Below the pieces are notes generated by a model. The model was not told the DNA's origin. It worked only from the letters and a program-made list of their open reading frames with translations, and did no database searches. Source: Cherax quadricarinatus (taxonomy: Eukaryota; Arthropoda; Malacostraca; Decapoda; Parastacidae). Taken from it: a stretch of 64,000 nt of DNA. The DNA is taken from the NCBI RefSeq assembly GCF_038502225.1, contig NW_027195543.1, positions 88,501 to 152,500 on the forward strand, written 5' to 3'. A program made the translations under genes and the position numbers. Shown here piece after piece: positions 13,001 through 25,196 of this stretch (its first letter is position 1; each line of letters starts with the position of its first letter).

Positions 13001-16000
13001 GATACAGGGCAGACCACAGCTGATACAGGGCAGACCACTACTGATACAGAGCAGACCACTACTGATACAGGGCAGACCACTACTGATACAGGGAAGATCA
13101 CTACTGATACAGGGCAGACCACTACTGATGCAGGGCAGACCACTACTGATACAGGGCAGACCACTACTGATACAGGGCAGACCACTACTGATACAGGGCA
13201 GATCACTACTGATACAGGGCAGACCACTACTGTTACAGGGCAGACCACTACTGATACAGAGCAGACCACTACTGATACAGGGCAGACCATTACTGATACA
13301 GGGCAGATCACTACTGATACAGGGCAGACCACTACTGATACAGAGCAGACCACTACTGATACAGGGCAGACCATTACTAATACAGGGCAGACCACTACTG
13401 TTACAGGGCAGACCACTACTGATACAGAGCAGACCACTACTGATACAGGGCAGACCATTACTGATACAGGGCAGATCACTACTGATACAGGGCAGATCAC
13501 TACTGATACATAGCAGATCACTACTGATACAGAGCAGATCACTACTGATACAGAGCAGATCACTACTGATACATGGCAGATCACTACTGATACAGGACAG
13601 ATCATTACTGATACAGGGCAGATCACTACTGATACATGACAGACACTACTGATAGAGTGCAGATCACTACTGATACATAGCAGATCACTACTGATACAGA
13701 GCAGATCACTATTGATACAGGGCAGATCTCTGCTGATAGAGAGAAGGTCACTACTGATACATGGCAGATCACTACTGATACAGAGCAGATCACTACTGAT
13801 ACATAGCAGATCACTACTGATACAAGGCAGATCTCTGCTGATAGAGAGAAGGTCACTACTGATACAGAGCAGATCACTACTGATACAGAGCAGACCACTA
13901 CTGATACATAGCAGATCACTACTGATACAAGGCAGATCGCTGCTGATAGAGAGAAGGTCACTACTGATACATAGCAGATCACTACTGATACAGGGCAGAT
14001 CACTATTGGTACACAACAGATCACTACTGACACAGAGCAGATCACAGTTGATACTGAGCAGATAACTACTGATACAGGGCAGATCACTATTGGTACACAA
14101 CAGATCACTATTGATACAGAGCAGATCACGACTGATACATAGCAGATCACTACTGATACAAATCAGATCTCTGCTGATAGAGAGAAGGTCACTACTGATA
14201 CAGGGAAGATTACTACTGATACAGAGCAGATCACTACTGATTAGAGCAGGTCACTATGGATACAGGGCAGATCACTACTGATACAGTGCAGGTCACTACT
14301 GATTAGAGCAGGTCACTATGGATAAAGGGCAGATCACTACTGATACAGAGCAGATCACTATTGATACAGAGCAGATCACTACTGATACAGAGCAGATCAC
14401 TACTGATACAGAGCAGATCACTACTGATACAGAGCAGATCACTACTGATACAGAGCAGATCACTACTGATACAGAGCAGATCACTACTGATACAGAGCGG
14501 ATCACTACTGATACATTGCGGATCACTACTGATACAGAGCAGATCACTACTGATACAGAGCAGATCACTACTGATACAGAGCAGATCACTACTGATACAG
14601 TGAAGATCACTACTGATAAGAGCAGATCACTATGGATGCAGGACAGATCACTACTGACACAGGGCAGATCACTACTGATACTGGACAAATCACTAGTGAC
14701 ACTGTGCAGATCACTACCGTTACAGAGCAGATCACTATTGACACATGGCAGATCACTACTGATACAGGACAGATCACTACTGATACCGAGAAGGTCACTA
14801 CTGTTATAAAGCAGATCACTACTGATACAGAGCAGATCACTACTGATAGAGGGCAGATCACTACTGATAGAGGGCAGATCACTACTGGTACACAATAGAT
14901 CACTACTGATACATGGCAGATCACTACTGATACAGGGCAGATCACTACTGATTCAGAACAGATCACTACTGATACAGAGGGCACTACTTATTCACAGCAG
15001 ATCACTACTGATACAGAGCAGATCAATACTGATAGAGGGCAGATCAATACTGATAGAGAGCAGATCATTACTGATACAGATCAGATCACTAATGATTCAG
15101 GACAGATCGCTACTGATACAGAGAAGGTCTTTACTTATACAGAGCAGATCACTACTGATACTGGGCAGATCACTACTGATATAGGGCAGATTACTACTTG
15201 TACAGAGAAGGTCACTACTGATACAGGGCAGATCCCTACTGATATAATGCAGATCACTAATGATACAGAGCAGATCACTACTGATTCAGAGCAGATCACT
15301 ACTGATACAGAGCAGATCACTACTGTTAGAGTGCTGACCACTACTGATACAGAGCAGATCACTACTGATGCAGAGCAGATCACTACTGATACAGAGCAGA
15401 TCACTACTGATACAGTGAAGATCACTACTGATACATAGCAGATCGCTACTGATTCCTAGAAGGTCACTACTTATATAGGGCAGATCGCTACTGATACAGT
15501 GCAGACCACTACTGATAAGAGCAGATCACTTTGGATGCAGGACAGATCACTTCTGATACATGGCAGATCGCTACTTATACAGGAAAATTCACTACTGACA
15601 CAGGGCAGATAACTACCGTTACAGTGCAGATCACTACTGATACAGAGCAGATCACTTCTGATATAGGGCAGATCACCAATGATACAGAGCCCATCACTGC
15701 TGATACATAGCAGATTACTACTGATACATAGCAGATCACTACTGATACATAGCAGATCACTACTGATACAGAGCAGATCACTTCTGATACATAGCAGATC
15801 ACTACTGATACAGAGCAGATCACTTCTGATACATAGCAGATCACTACTGATACATATCAGATCACTACTGATAGGTGGCAGATCACTACTGATACATAGC
15901 AGATCACTACTGATACATAGCAGATCAGTATTGATACAGGGCAGTTCACTACTGATACAGGGCAGTTCACTACTGATACAGGGCAGATCACTACTGATAC

Positions 16001-16458
16001 AGGGCAGATCACTGCTGATACAGAGCAGATCACTACTGATGCAGAGCTGATCACTACTGATGCAGAGCAGATAACTACTTATACAGAGCAGATCACTTCT
16101 GATGCAGAGCTGATCACTACTGATGCTGGGCAGATCACTACTGATACATGGAAGATTACTACTGATGCAGAGCAGATCACTTTTGATACAGAGCAGATCT
16201 CTACAGATACAGGGCAGATCACTACTGATACAGGGCAGATCACTACTGATACAGTGCAGATCACTACTGATAAGAGCAAATCACTATGGGTACAGGACAG
16301 ATCTCTACAGATACAGGGCAGATCACTACTGATACAGAGCCGAACACTACTGATACAGGGCAGATCACTACTGATGCAGGTCAGAGCACTACTGATACAG
16401 GTCAGATCACTAATAATACAGATCAATTCACGAATGATACAGATCAGATCACTACAGA
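10042..16458. repeat. 21-bp minisatellite, about 300 copies
   Basis: A 6.4-kb array of a 21-bp unit, CAGATCACTACTGATACAGG plus one G. The first 15 units are virtually identical; the rest carry substitutions such as CAGAG, CATAG, CAGACC, GAGAAGGTC and GCAG. The consensus is stop-free in two plus and two minus frames, giving frames with heptad repeats such as QITTDTG and RSLLIQG (plus) or PCISSDL (minus) up to about 470 codons, interrupted wherever CAGGG became CATAG or a single base was lost. A GAGAAGGTCA variant recurs at 13741, 13846 and 13951, a 105-bp (5-unit) higher-order period. There is no start context or non-repeat protein domain to support a gene. Confidence 0.96.
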
Positions 16459-16601
16459 TCAGACCAATACTTGTCCAAAGGTTGGACAAGTACTGAAGAA
16501 TTCCTTGTATTAAGCTCCCATGATATTGTAGTGTCTGACAGATGTGACACTGAGGGATTGATTACCTCAAACTCCTCCTCTCCTTACCTCCTCTCTGCTT
16601 T

Positions 16602-16643
16602 GTATTGGACTGATGAAGCCACTGTGTGGCGAAACGTTTCCTT
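16602..16643 (+). ncRNA. Hammerhead-ribozyme-like motif
   Basis: The core boxes of a hammerhead are present in order: CTGATGA at 16610-16616, a perfect 5-bp stem II (GCCAC at 16618-16622, GTGGC at 16626-16630, loop TGT), then GAAA at 16631-16634. Stem I can form between TATTGGA upstream and the TC...TAATA segment from 16639 to about 16647, with a small bulge and one G-U pair. ACGT after the GAA would allow a very short stem III, most plausibly between two RNA copies, as proposed for hammerheads in Penelope-like elements. The deviation is an unpaired A at 16617 between the CTGATGA box and stem II, which canonical hammerheads lack, so self-cleavage is uncertain. Confidence 0.5.
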
Positions 16644-16649
16644 AATAAA
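16644..16649 (+). promoter_or_regulatory. Poly(A) signal AATAAA
   Basis: AATAAA follows immediately after, and partly overlaps, the hammerhead-like fold. In a Penelope-like terminal region it would serve 3'-end formation of the element transcript. It is called from the hexamer and its position only. Confidence 0.4.
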
Positions 16650-16821
16650 GATTCTCATATGTTGCATAAGTGTGTCAATCTTCAACTTGTCGGTTTTCAA
16701 AACCATTTATCACGTCTGTCAGGCATTACAGCATCATGGGATCTTGGTACAAGGAATTCTTCAATACATGCCCAGCCTTTGGCCTGAGGCAGAGTGCACG
16801 AGTGTGCCATCTATTGCCTTT

Positions 16822-17479
16822 TCAATCTTGTGGTGTTAGCATAATATCAGAGATTTTTGAGATGACAAGATTTTGATTCTCGTTCGTGAAGAATTCATTT
16901 AGTTTGTCGACCCTTAGTCTAGGTAATGGCTCGCTGAAAACTGAGTCGAATTGCCACTTTAGTATCTCACTCATTTCTTTGCTGTCATATGTGTATGTTC
17001 CATCCCGCCTAACCATGGGCCTAATACTGAATGTTGTTTTACCCTTAGATATGGCATAAGAGAAGAATTTTTTTTTTTCAATTCCCTTTATGACTTTTAG
17101 TTTTTCCTGAGATTCTTGCCTCCAATAAGATTCCTTAAGCTTAAGTTCGATATTTGCTATTTCTCTGACCAGTGCCTCCCTTCGTATTTCAGATATATTG
17201 TTCCCTCTCAGTAGCTCTGTGATTCTTCGCCTTCGCCTGTATAGGGAGCATCTGTCTCTTTCTAGTTTACATCTTCTCTTTTTTTTTCTTAATGGCATGT
17301 CCCTTGAGTAGACCCTTGAGTAGTGCCACAGAGTTACTTTTTTCTAGGCAAAGGTTTGGATCCGTGTTGTTTATGATATGTTTCCAGCTTGATTCAGTTA
17401 GAACATGGTTGACATGTTCCCATTGTATATTTTTGTTATTAAAGTTGAATTTTGTGAAGACATCCTCATAACTGATCAA
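16822..17479 (-). pseudogene. Antisense non-LTR retrotransposon ORF2 fragment
   Basis: On the minus strand two overlapping frames (17479-17267 and 17298-16822) read as one protein broken by a shift near the A-run at about 17280. The segment includes NFNNKNIQWEHVNHVL, a basic Lys/Arg-rich stretch (KKRRCKLERDRCSLYRRRR), then KKFFSYAISKGKT and SEILKWQFDSVFSEP. This order is typical of the linker between the apurinic-like endonuclease and reverse transcriptase of non-LTR ORF2 proteins, where FFSYA.SK and a later F.SVFS motif precede the RT domain. Neither the catalytic endonuclease nor the RT is present. It belongs to a different family from the copies at 57-64 kb, whose linker has a different sequence, and its promoter, 5' end and tail are missing. 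Confidence 0.75.
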
Positions 17480-18318
17480 AAGATCGACGCAATGAATATC
17501 ATGCTGGACAAACTAAAGAAACGGCAACTATATGCCATGCAAGAACTCTATATTCCAGACAGAGAAACCCTCCCCAACCAATTAACACCACTGACTACAT
17601 CATTAATACTCCCACCCACAGAACCTTCAGAATGTCGCTCTAACAACGAGTCCGATGTTTCATCCACAAAGAGGACTTCCCAAGACCAAAGATTCTGAGC
17701 GATGTCCCTGAAGATTTAGAAAAATGGATAAGACCTGAGCCAGTCTGCGTTCGAGTCAGATAAAACCATCCTTGCTGTGGATACCTTACATATAACCAAG
17801 TAGCATCTGAAAACGTCCTATGGCAGGACACCGCCTCAGGACCAGATCAGCTGACCATCAGCTCTAGCAAGCTCCTTGAAAGAAAACGAACATCTTGCCT
17901 CCTGCGCAAAAAAATAAGGCGACAACAAAACTGTACATACTACCAAATCACTGCCATGCATTTACGCAACTTGTATAAATGTATTCCTCTGATGGGTGTT
18001 GCGTTATACCTCATCACATGAACATAATGAATAGCACAACACACATACACACACACACACACAAGCACCTTTATTGAAGTTCGCCAAAGTGGTTGGGCAA
18101 CTTACCTTTAATACCACCCTCCTCACCCACCACCAACACTTTTCCACATTCCATCCTTCCCTATCCTTCTTCCTCACCCAACTTACATCAGGTTAAAAAG
18201 TTTGGCACATCTAAACTCTTCTTACTCTCCTCTGCCCTCCTCTCTCCACTCACCTCTAACCACTCCCACCCTTCTGTTCTTCTTCCTCCTTTCTCCATTC
18301 TACTTCCCGTTCTCTTTT
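17480..18318. other. Unassigned unique region
   Basis: A plus-strand frame of 97 codons (17405-17698) partly overlaps the antisense retrotransposon fragment. Its unique part includes KIDAMNIMLDKLKKRQLYAM followed by a Pro/Thr/Ser-rich tail. I do not recognise it; it could be remnant element coding sequence or chance. A short (CA)n tract lies at about 18045-18062 and a C/T-rich stretch leads into the 16-bp array. No other gene or RNA is supported. Confidence 0.4.
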
Positions 18319-19404
18319 CCCTGTTGCTCTGGTCCCCTGTCGCCCTGATCCCCTGTTGTCCTAGTCCCCTGTTGCTATGGTCTTCTGTTGCCCTGGTCCC
18401 CTGTAGCCCTGGTCCCCTGTTGCTCTGGTCTCCTGTTGTCCTGTTCCCCTGTTGCTCTGGTCTCCTGTTGCCCTGGTTCCCTGTTGCGTTGGTCACCTCT
18501 TGCTCTGGTTCCATGTTGCCCTGGTCCCCTGTTGTCCTGGTCCCCTCTTGCTCTGTTCCTCTGTTGTCCTGGTCAACTTTTGCTCTGGTCACCTGTTGCT
18601 CTGGTCCCCTGTTGCCATGGTCCCCTGTTGCCTTGATCCCCTGTTGCCCTGGTCTCCTGTTGCCCTGGTCCCCTGTTGCTCTGGTCCTCTGTTGCCCTGG
18701 TCCCCTCTTGCCCTTGTCCCCGGTCTCCCTGATCCCCTGTTGCCCTGGTCCCCTGTTGCCCTGGTCCCCTGTTTCCCTGGTTCCCTGTTGCCCTGGTTCC
18801 CTGTTGCCCTGGTCCCCTGTTGCCCTGGTCCCCTGTTGCCCTGGTCCCCTGTTGCCCTGGTCTCCTGTTGCTCTGGTCATCTGGTGTCCTAGCCCCAGTT
18901 TCCCTGATCCCCTGTTGCCCTGTTCCCATGTTGCTCTAGTTCCCTGTTGCTCTGGTTCCTTGCCTTGGTCCCCTGCTTCCCTGGTTCACTCTTTCCCTGA
19001 TCTCCTGTTGCCCTGGTCCCATGTTGCTCTGGTCCCTGTTGCTCTGGTCCCTTGCCCTGGTCCCCTGCTGCCCTTGTCCCCTGTTGTTGTGGTCCCCAAT
19101 TGCTCTGGTCCCCTGTTGCCCTGGTCCCCTGTTGCCCTGGTCCCCTGTTGTCCTGGTCTCCTGTTGCCCTGGTCCCCTGTTGCCCTGGTCCCCTGTTGCC
19201 CTGGTCCCCTGTTGTTCTGTTCCTTTGATGCTTTGGTCCCTTGTTGCTCTTGTCCCCTGTTGCATTGGTCCCCTGTTGTTGTTGACCCCTGTTGCCCTGG
19301 TCCCCTGTTGCCCTTGTCCTCTGTTGCCCTGCTCCCTTGTTGCCCTGGTCCCCTGTTGCCCTGATCCACTGTTGCCCTGGTCCCCTGTTGCCCTGGTCCC
19401 CTGG
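18319..19404. repeat. 16-bp minisatellite (CTGGTCCCCTGTTGCC)
   Basis: About 68 tandem copies of CTGGTCCCCTGTTGCC with frequent C/T changes and occasional shortened units (for example around 18715, 18895 and 19035). The plus strand is stop-free and gives Leu/Pro/Val/Cys frames; the minus strand gives Gly/Gln/Arg/Thr frames that superficially resemble low-complexity structural protein. The 16-residue period of the translation equals three 16-bp units and shows it is repeat-driven. It is fused to the next array at 19403 without a spacer. Confidence 0.95.
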
Positions 19405-22400
19405 ATGATAACAGGAAGATGGTAAAGCTCAATGGATGATAACAGGAAGATGGTAAAGCTCACTGTATGATAATAAGAAGATGGTAAAGCTCACTGGATG
19501 ATAATAAGAAGATGGTAAAGCTCACTGGATAATAATAAGAAGATGGTAAAGCTCACTGGGTGATAACAGGAAGATGATAAAGCTCACTGGATGATGATAG
19601 GAAGATGGCAAAGCTCACTGGGTGATAATAGGAAGATGGTAAAGCTCACTGGATGATAATAGGAAGATGGTAAAGCTCACTGGGTGATAACAGGAAGATG
19701 GTAAAGCTCACTGGATGATAATAAGAAGATGGTAAAGCTCACTGGGTGATAACAGGAAGATGGTAAAGCTCACTGGGTGATAACAGGAAGATGGTAAAGC
19801 TCACTGGATGATAATAGGAAGATGGTAAAGCTCACTGGGTGATAACAGGAAGATGGTAAAGCTCACTGGATGATAATAGGAAGATGGTAAAGCTCACTGG
19901 GTGATAACAGGAAGATGGAAAAGCTCACTGGGTGATAACAGGAAGATGGTAAAGCTCACTGGGTGATAACAGGAAGATGGTAAAGCTCACTGGATGATAA
20001 TAGGAAGATGGTAAAGCTCACTGGATAATATGAAGATGGTAAAGCTCACTGGGTGATAACAGGAAGATGGTATAGCTCACTGGGTGGTAACAGGAAGATG
20101 GTAAAGCTCACTGGGTGATAACAGGAAGATGGTAAAGCTCACTGGATGATAACAGGAAGATGGTAAAGCTCACTGGATGATAACAGGAAGATGGTAAAGC
20201 TCACTGGATGATAATAGGAAGATGGTAAAGCTCACTGGGTGATAACAGGAAGATGGTAAAGCTCACTGGGTGATAACAGGAAGATGGTAAAGCTCACTGG
20301 ATGATAATAGGAAGATGGTAAAGCTCACTCGATGATAACAGGAAGATGGTAAAGCTCACTGGGTGATAACAGGAAGATGGTAAAGCTCACTGGGTGATAA
20401 CAGGAAGATGGTAAAGCTCACTGGGTGATAACAGGAAGATGGTAAAGCTCACTGGGTGATAACAGGAAGATGGTAAAGCTCACTGGATGATAATAGGAAG
20501 ATGGTAAAGCTCACTGGGTGATAACAGGAAGATGGTAAAGCTCACTGGATGATAATAGGAAGATGGTAAAGCTCACTCGATGATAACAGGAAGATGGTAA
20601 AGCTCACTGGGTGATAACAGGAAGATGGTAAAGCTCACTGGGTGACAACAGGAAGATGGTAAAGCTCACTCGATGATAATAGGAAGATGGTAAAGCTCAC
20701 TGGATGATAACAGGAAGATGGTAAAGCTCATTGGGTGATAACAGGAAGATGGTAAAGCTCACTGGATGATAATAGGAAGATGGTAAAGCTCACTCGATGA
20801 TAACAGGAAGATGGTAAAGCTCACTGGGTGATAACAGGAAGATGGTAAAGCTCACTGGGTGATAACAGGAAGATGGTAAAGCTCACTGGGTGATAACAGG
20901 AAGATGGTAAAGCTCACTCGATGATAATAGGAAGATGGTAAAGCTCACTGGATGATAACAGGAAGATGGTAAAGCTCATTGGGTGATAACAGGAAGATGG
21001 TAAAGCTCACTGGATGATAATAGGAAGATGGTAAAGCTCACTCGATGATAACAGGAAGATGGTAAAGCTCACTGGGTGATAACAGGAAGATGGTAAAGCT
21101 CACTGGGTGATAACAGGAAGATGGTAAAGCTCACTGGATGATAATAGGAAGATGGTAAAGCTCACTGGATGATAACAGGAAGATGGTAAAGCTCACTGGA
21201 TGATAATAGGAAGATGGTAAAGCTCACTGGATGATAATAGGAAGATGGTAAAGCTCACTGGATGATAATAGGAAGATGGTAAAGCTCACTGGATGATAAT
21301 AGGAAGATGGTAAAGCTCACTGGGTGATAACAGGAAGATGGTAAAGCTCACTGGGTGATAACAGGAAGATGGTAAAGCTCACTGGGTGATAACAGGAAGA
21401 TGGTAAAGCTCACTCGATGATAATAGGAAGATGGTAAAGCTCACTGGATGATAACAGGAAGATGGTAAAGCTCATTGGGTGATAACAGGAAGATGGTAAA
21501 GCTCACTGGATGATAATAGGAAGATGGTAAAGCTCACTCGATGATAACAGGAAGATGGTAAAGCTCACTGGGTGATAACAGGAAGATGGTAAAGCTCACT
21601 GGGTGATAACAGGAAGATGGTAAAGCTCACTGGATGATAATAGGAAGATGGAAAGCTCACTGGATGATAACAGGAAGATGGTAAAGCTCACTGGATGATA
21701 ATAGGAAGATGGTAAAGCTCACTGGATGATAATAGGAAGATGGTAAAGCTCACTGGATGATAATAGGAAGACGGTAAAGCTCACTGGATGATAATAGGAA
21801 AATGGTAAAGCTCACTGGATGATAATAGGAAGATGGTAAAGCTCACTGGATGATAATAGGAAGATGGTAAAGCTCACTGGATGATAACAGGAAGATGGTA
21901 AAGCTCACTGGGTGATAACAGGAAGATGGTAAAGCTCACTGGGTGATAACAGGAAGATGGTAAAGCTCACTGGATGATAATAGGAAGATGGTAAAGCTCA
22001 CTCGATGATAACAGGAAGATGGTAAAGCTCACTGGGTGATAACAGGAAGATGGTAAAGCTCACTGGGTGATAACAGGAAGATGGTAAAGCTCACTGGGTG
22101 ATAACAGGAAGATGGTAAAGCTCACTGGGTGATAACAGGAAGATGGTAAAGCTCACTGGGTGATAACAGGAAGATGGTAAAGCTCACTGGGTGATAACAG
22201 GAAGATGGTAAAGCTCACTGGATGATAATAGGAAGATGGTAAAGCTCACTGGGTGATAACAGGAAGATGGTATAGCTCACTGGATGATAACAGGAAGATG
22301 GTAAAGCTCACTGGGTGATAACAGGAAGATGGTAAAGCTCACTGGGTGATAACAGGAAGATGGTAAAGCTCACTGGGTGATAACAGGAAGATGGTAAAGC

Positions 22401-25151
22401 TCACTGGGTGATAACAGGAAGATGGTAAAGCTCACTGGGTGATAACAGGAAGATGGTAAAGCTCACTGGGTGATAACAGGAAGATGGTAAAGCTCACTGG
22501 GTGATAACAGGAAGATGGTAAAGCTCACTGGATGATAATAGGAAGATGGTAAAGCTCACTGGGTGATAACAGGAAGATGGTAAAGCTCACTGGATGATAA
22601 TAGGAAGATGGTAAAGCTCACTCGATGATAACAGGAAGATGGTAAAGCTCACTGGGTGATAACAGGAAGATGGTAAAGCTCACTGGGTGACAACAGGAAG
22701 ATGGTAAAGCTCACTCGATGATAATAGGAAGATGGTAAAGCTCACTGGATGATAACAGGAAGATGGTAAAGCTCATTGGGTGATAACAGGAAGATGGTAA
22801 AGCTCACTGGATGATAATAGGAAGATGGTAAAGCTCACTCGATGATAACAGGAAGATGGTAAAGCTCACTGGGTGATAACAGGAAGATGGTAAAGCTCAC
22901 TGGGTGATAACAGGAAGATGGTAAAGCTCACTGGGTGATAACAGGAAGATGGTAAAGCTCACTCGATGATAATAGGAAGATGGTAAAGCTCACTGGATGA
23001 TAACAGGAAGATGGTAAAGCTCATTGGGTGATAACAGGAAGATGGTAAAGCTCACTGGATGATAATAGGAAGATGGTAAAGCTCACTCGATGATAACAGG
23101 AAGATGGTAAAGCTCACTGGGTGATAACAGGAAGATGGTAAAGCTCACTGGGTGATAACAGGAAGATGGTAAAGCTCACTGGATGATAATAGGAAGATGG
23201 TAAAGCTCACTGGATGATAACAGGAAGATGGTAAAGCTCACTGGATGATAATAGGAAGATGGTAAAGCTCACTGGATGATAATAGGAAGATGGTAAAGCT
23301 CACTGGATGATAATAGGAAGATGGTAAAGCTCACTGGATGATAATAGGAAGATGGTAAAGCTCACTGGGTGATAACAGGAAGATGGTAAAGCTCACTGGG
23401 TGATAACAGGAAGATGGTAAAGCTCACTGGGTGATAACAGGAAGATGGTAAAGCTCACTCGATGATAATAGGAAGATGGTAAAGCTCACTGGATGATAAC
23501 AGGAAGATGGTAAAGCTCATTGGGTGATAACAGGAAGATGGTAAAGCTCACTGGATGATAATAGGAAGATGGTAAAGCTCACTCGATGATAACAGGAAGA
23601 TGGTAAAGCTCACTGGGTGATAACAGGAAGATGGTAAAGCTCACTGGGTGATAACAGGAAGATGGTAAAGCTCACTGGATGATAATAGGAAGATGGAAAG
23701 CTCACTGGATGATAACAGGAAGATGGTAAAGCTCACTGGATGATAATAGGAAGATGGTAAAGCTCACTGGATGATAATAGGAAGATGGTAAAGCTCACTG
23801 GATGATAATAGGAAGACGGTAAAGCTCACTGGATGATAATAGGAAAATGGTAAAGCTCACTGGATGATAATAGGAAGATGGTAAAGCTCACTGGATGATA
23901 ATAGGAAGATGGTAAAGCTCACTGGATGATAACAGGAAGATGGTAAAGCTCACTGGGTGATAACAGGAAGATGGTAAAGCTCACTGGGTGATAACAGGAA
24001 GATGGTAAAGCTCACTGGATGATAATAGGAAGATGGTAAAGCTCACTCGATGATAACAGGAAGATGGTAAAGCTCACTGGGTGATAACAGGAAGATGGTA
24101 AAGCTCACTGGGTGATAACAGGAAGATGGTAAAGCTCACTGGGTGATAACAGGAAGATGGTAAAGCTCACTGGGTGATAACAGGAAGATGGTAAAGCTCA
24201 CTGGGTGATAACAGGAAGATGGTAAAGCTCACTGGGTGATAACAGGAAGATGGTAAAGCTCACTGGATGATAATAGGAAGATGGTAAAGCTCACTGGGTG
24301 ATAACAGGAAGATGGTATAGCTCACTGGATGATAACAGGAAGATGGTAAAGCTCACTGGGTGATAACAGGAAGATGGTAAAGCTCACTGGGTGATAACAG
24401 GAAGATGGTAAAGCTCACTGGGTGATAACAGGAAGATGGTAAAGCTCACTGGGTGATAACAGGAAGATGGTAAAGCTCACTGGGTGATAACAGGAAGATG
24501 GTAAAGCTCGCTGGGTGATAACAGGAAGATGGTAAAGCTCACTGGGTGATAACAGGAAGATGGTAAAGCTCACTGGATGATAACAGGAAGATGGTAAAGC
24601 TCACTGGGTGATAACAGGAAGATGGTAAAGCTCACTGGGTGATAACAGGAAGATGGTAAAGCTCACTGGATGATAACAGGAAGATGGTAAAGCTCACTGG
24701 ATGATAACAGGAAGATGGTAAAGCTCACTGGGTGATAACAGGAAGATGGTAAAGCTCACTGGGTGATAACAGGAAGATGGTAAAGCTCACTGGGTGATAA
24801 CAGGAAGATGGTAAAGCTCACTGGGTGATAACAGGAAGATGGTAAAGCTCACTGGGTGATAACAGGAAGATGGTAAAGCTCACTGGGTGATAACAGGAAG
24901 ATGGTAAAGCTCACTGGGTGATAACAGGAAGATGGTAAAGCTCACTGGGTGATAACAGGAAGATGGTAAAGCTCACTGGATGATAACAGGAAGATGGTAA
25001 AGCTCACTGGGTGATAACAGGAAGATGGTAAAGCTCACTGGATGATAACAGGAAGATGGTAAAGCTCACTGGGTGATAACAGGAAGATGGTAAAGCTCAC
25101 TGGGTGATAACAGGAAGATGGTAAAGCTCACTGGGTGATAACAGGAAGATG
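19403..25151. repeat. 31-bp minisatellite, about 185 copies
   Basis: A 5.7-kb array of a 31-bp unit: GGGTGATAACAGGAAGATGG followed by TAAAGCTCACT. Main subtypes are GGATGATAATAGG, GGATGATAACAGG, CGATGATAACAGG and GGGTGATAACAGG. Rare private variants allow phasing: TGACAACAGG at 20642 and 22687, GATGGAAAGC (one base short) at 21649 and 23694, GACGG at 21770 and 23815, and TATAG at 22271 and 24316. Each pair is exactly 2,045 bp apart, showing a large tandem duplication of 66 units. The smaller 8-unit (248-bp) spacing of CGATGATAATAGG at 20671 and 20919 shows nested duplication. No coding potential is evident. Confidence 0.97.
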
Positions 25152-25196
25152 TTACGTAACAAAAATGAATTTACGAGAAATAATCATGCAGAGTAT
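25152..25196. other. 45-bp spacer between arrays
   Basis: Single-copy AT-rich sequence joining the 31-bp and 24-bp arrays. Both reading frames of the 24-bp array pick up an ATG in or just before this spacer by chance. Confidence 0.5.

Larger units (their letters stand above)
16474..16782 (+). mobile_element. Penelope-like element fragment within an inverted repeat
   Basis: This island between the 21-bp array and an antisense retrotransposon fragment contains a hammerhead-like motif followed at once by a poly(A) signal and an AAGATTCTCAT segment. That arrangement is known from the terminal (pLTR) regions of Penelope-like retroelements. It is bounded by inverted arms: 16474-16547 on the left and 16710-16782 on the right, with shared blocks such as GAAGAATTCCTTGTA on one strand against TACAAGGAATTCTTC. 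About 160 bp lies between the arms. No Penelope reverse transcriptase or GIY-YIG endonuclease is seen, so only a terminal fragment remains. The assignment rests on the ribozyme-like motif and remembered similarity to decapod repeats. Confidence 0.55.

Noticed and set aside
16602..16649. Calling a fully canonical, active hammerhead ribozyme
   Set aside because: An extra unpaired A sits between the CTGATGA box and stem II, and stem III is too short to form within a single RNA, so only a hammerhead-like label is justified.
18188..19463. Collagen- or silk-like protein on the minus strand (Gly/Gln/Arg/Thr repeats)
   Set aside because: There is no Gly-X-Y register, the period is that of the 16-bp DNA unit, and there is no signal peptide or terminal domain.
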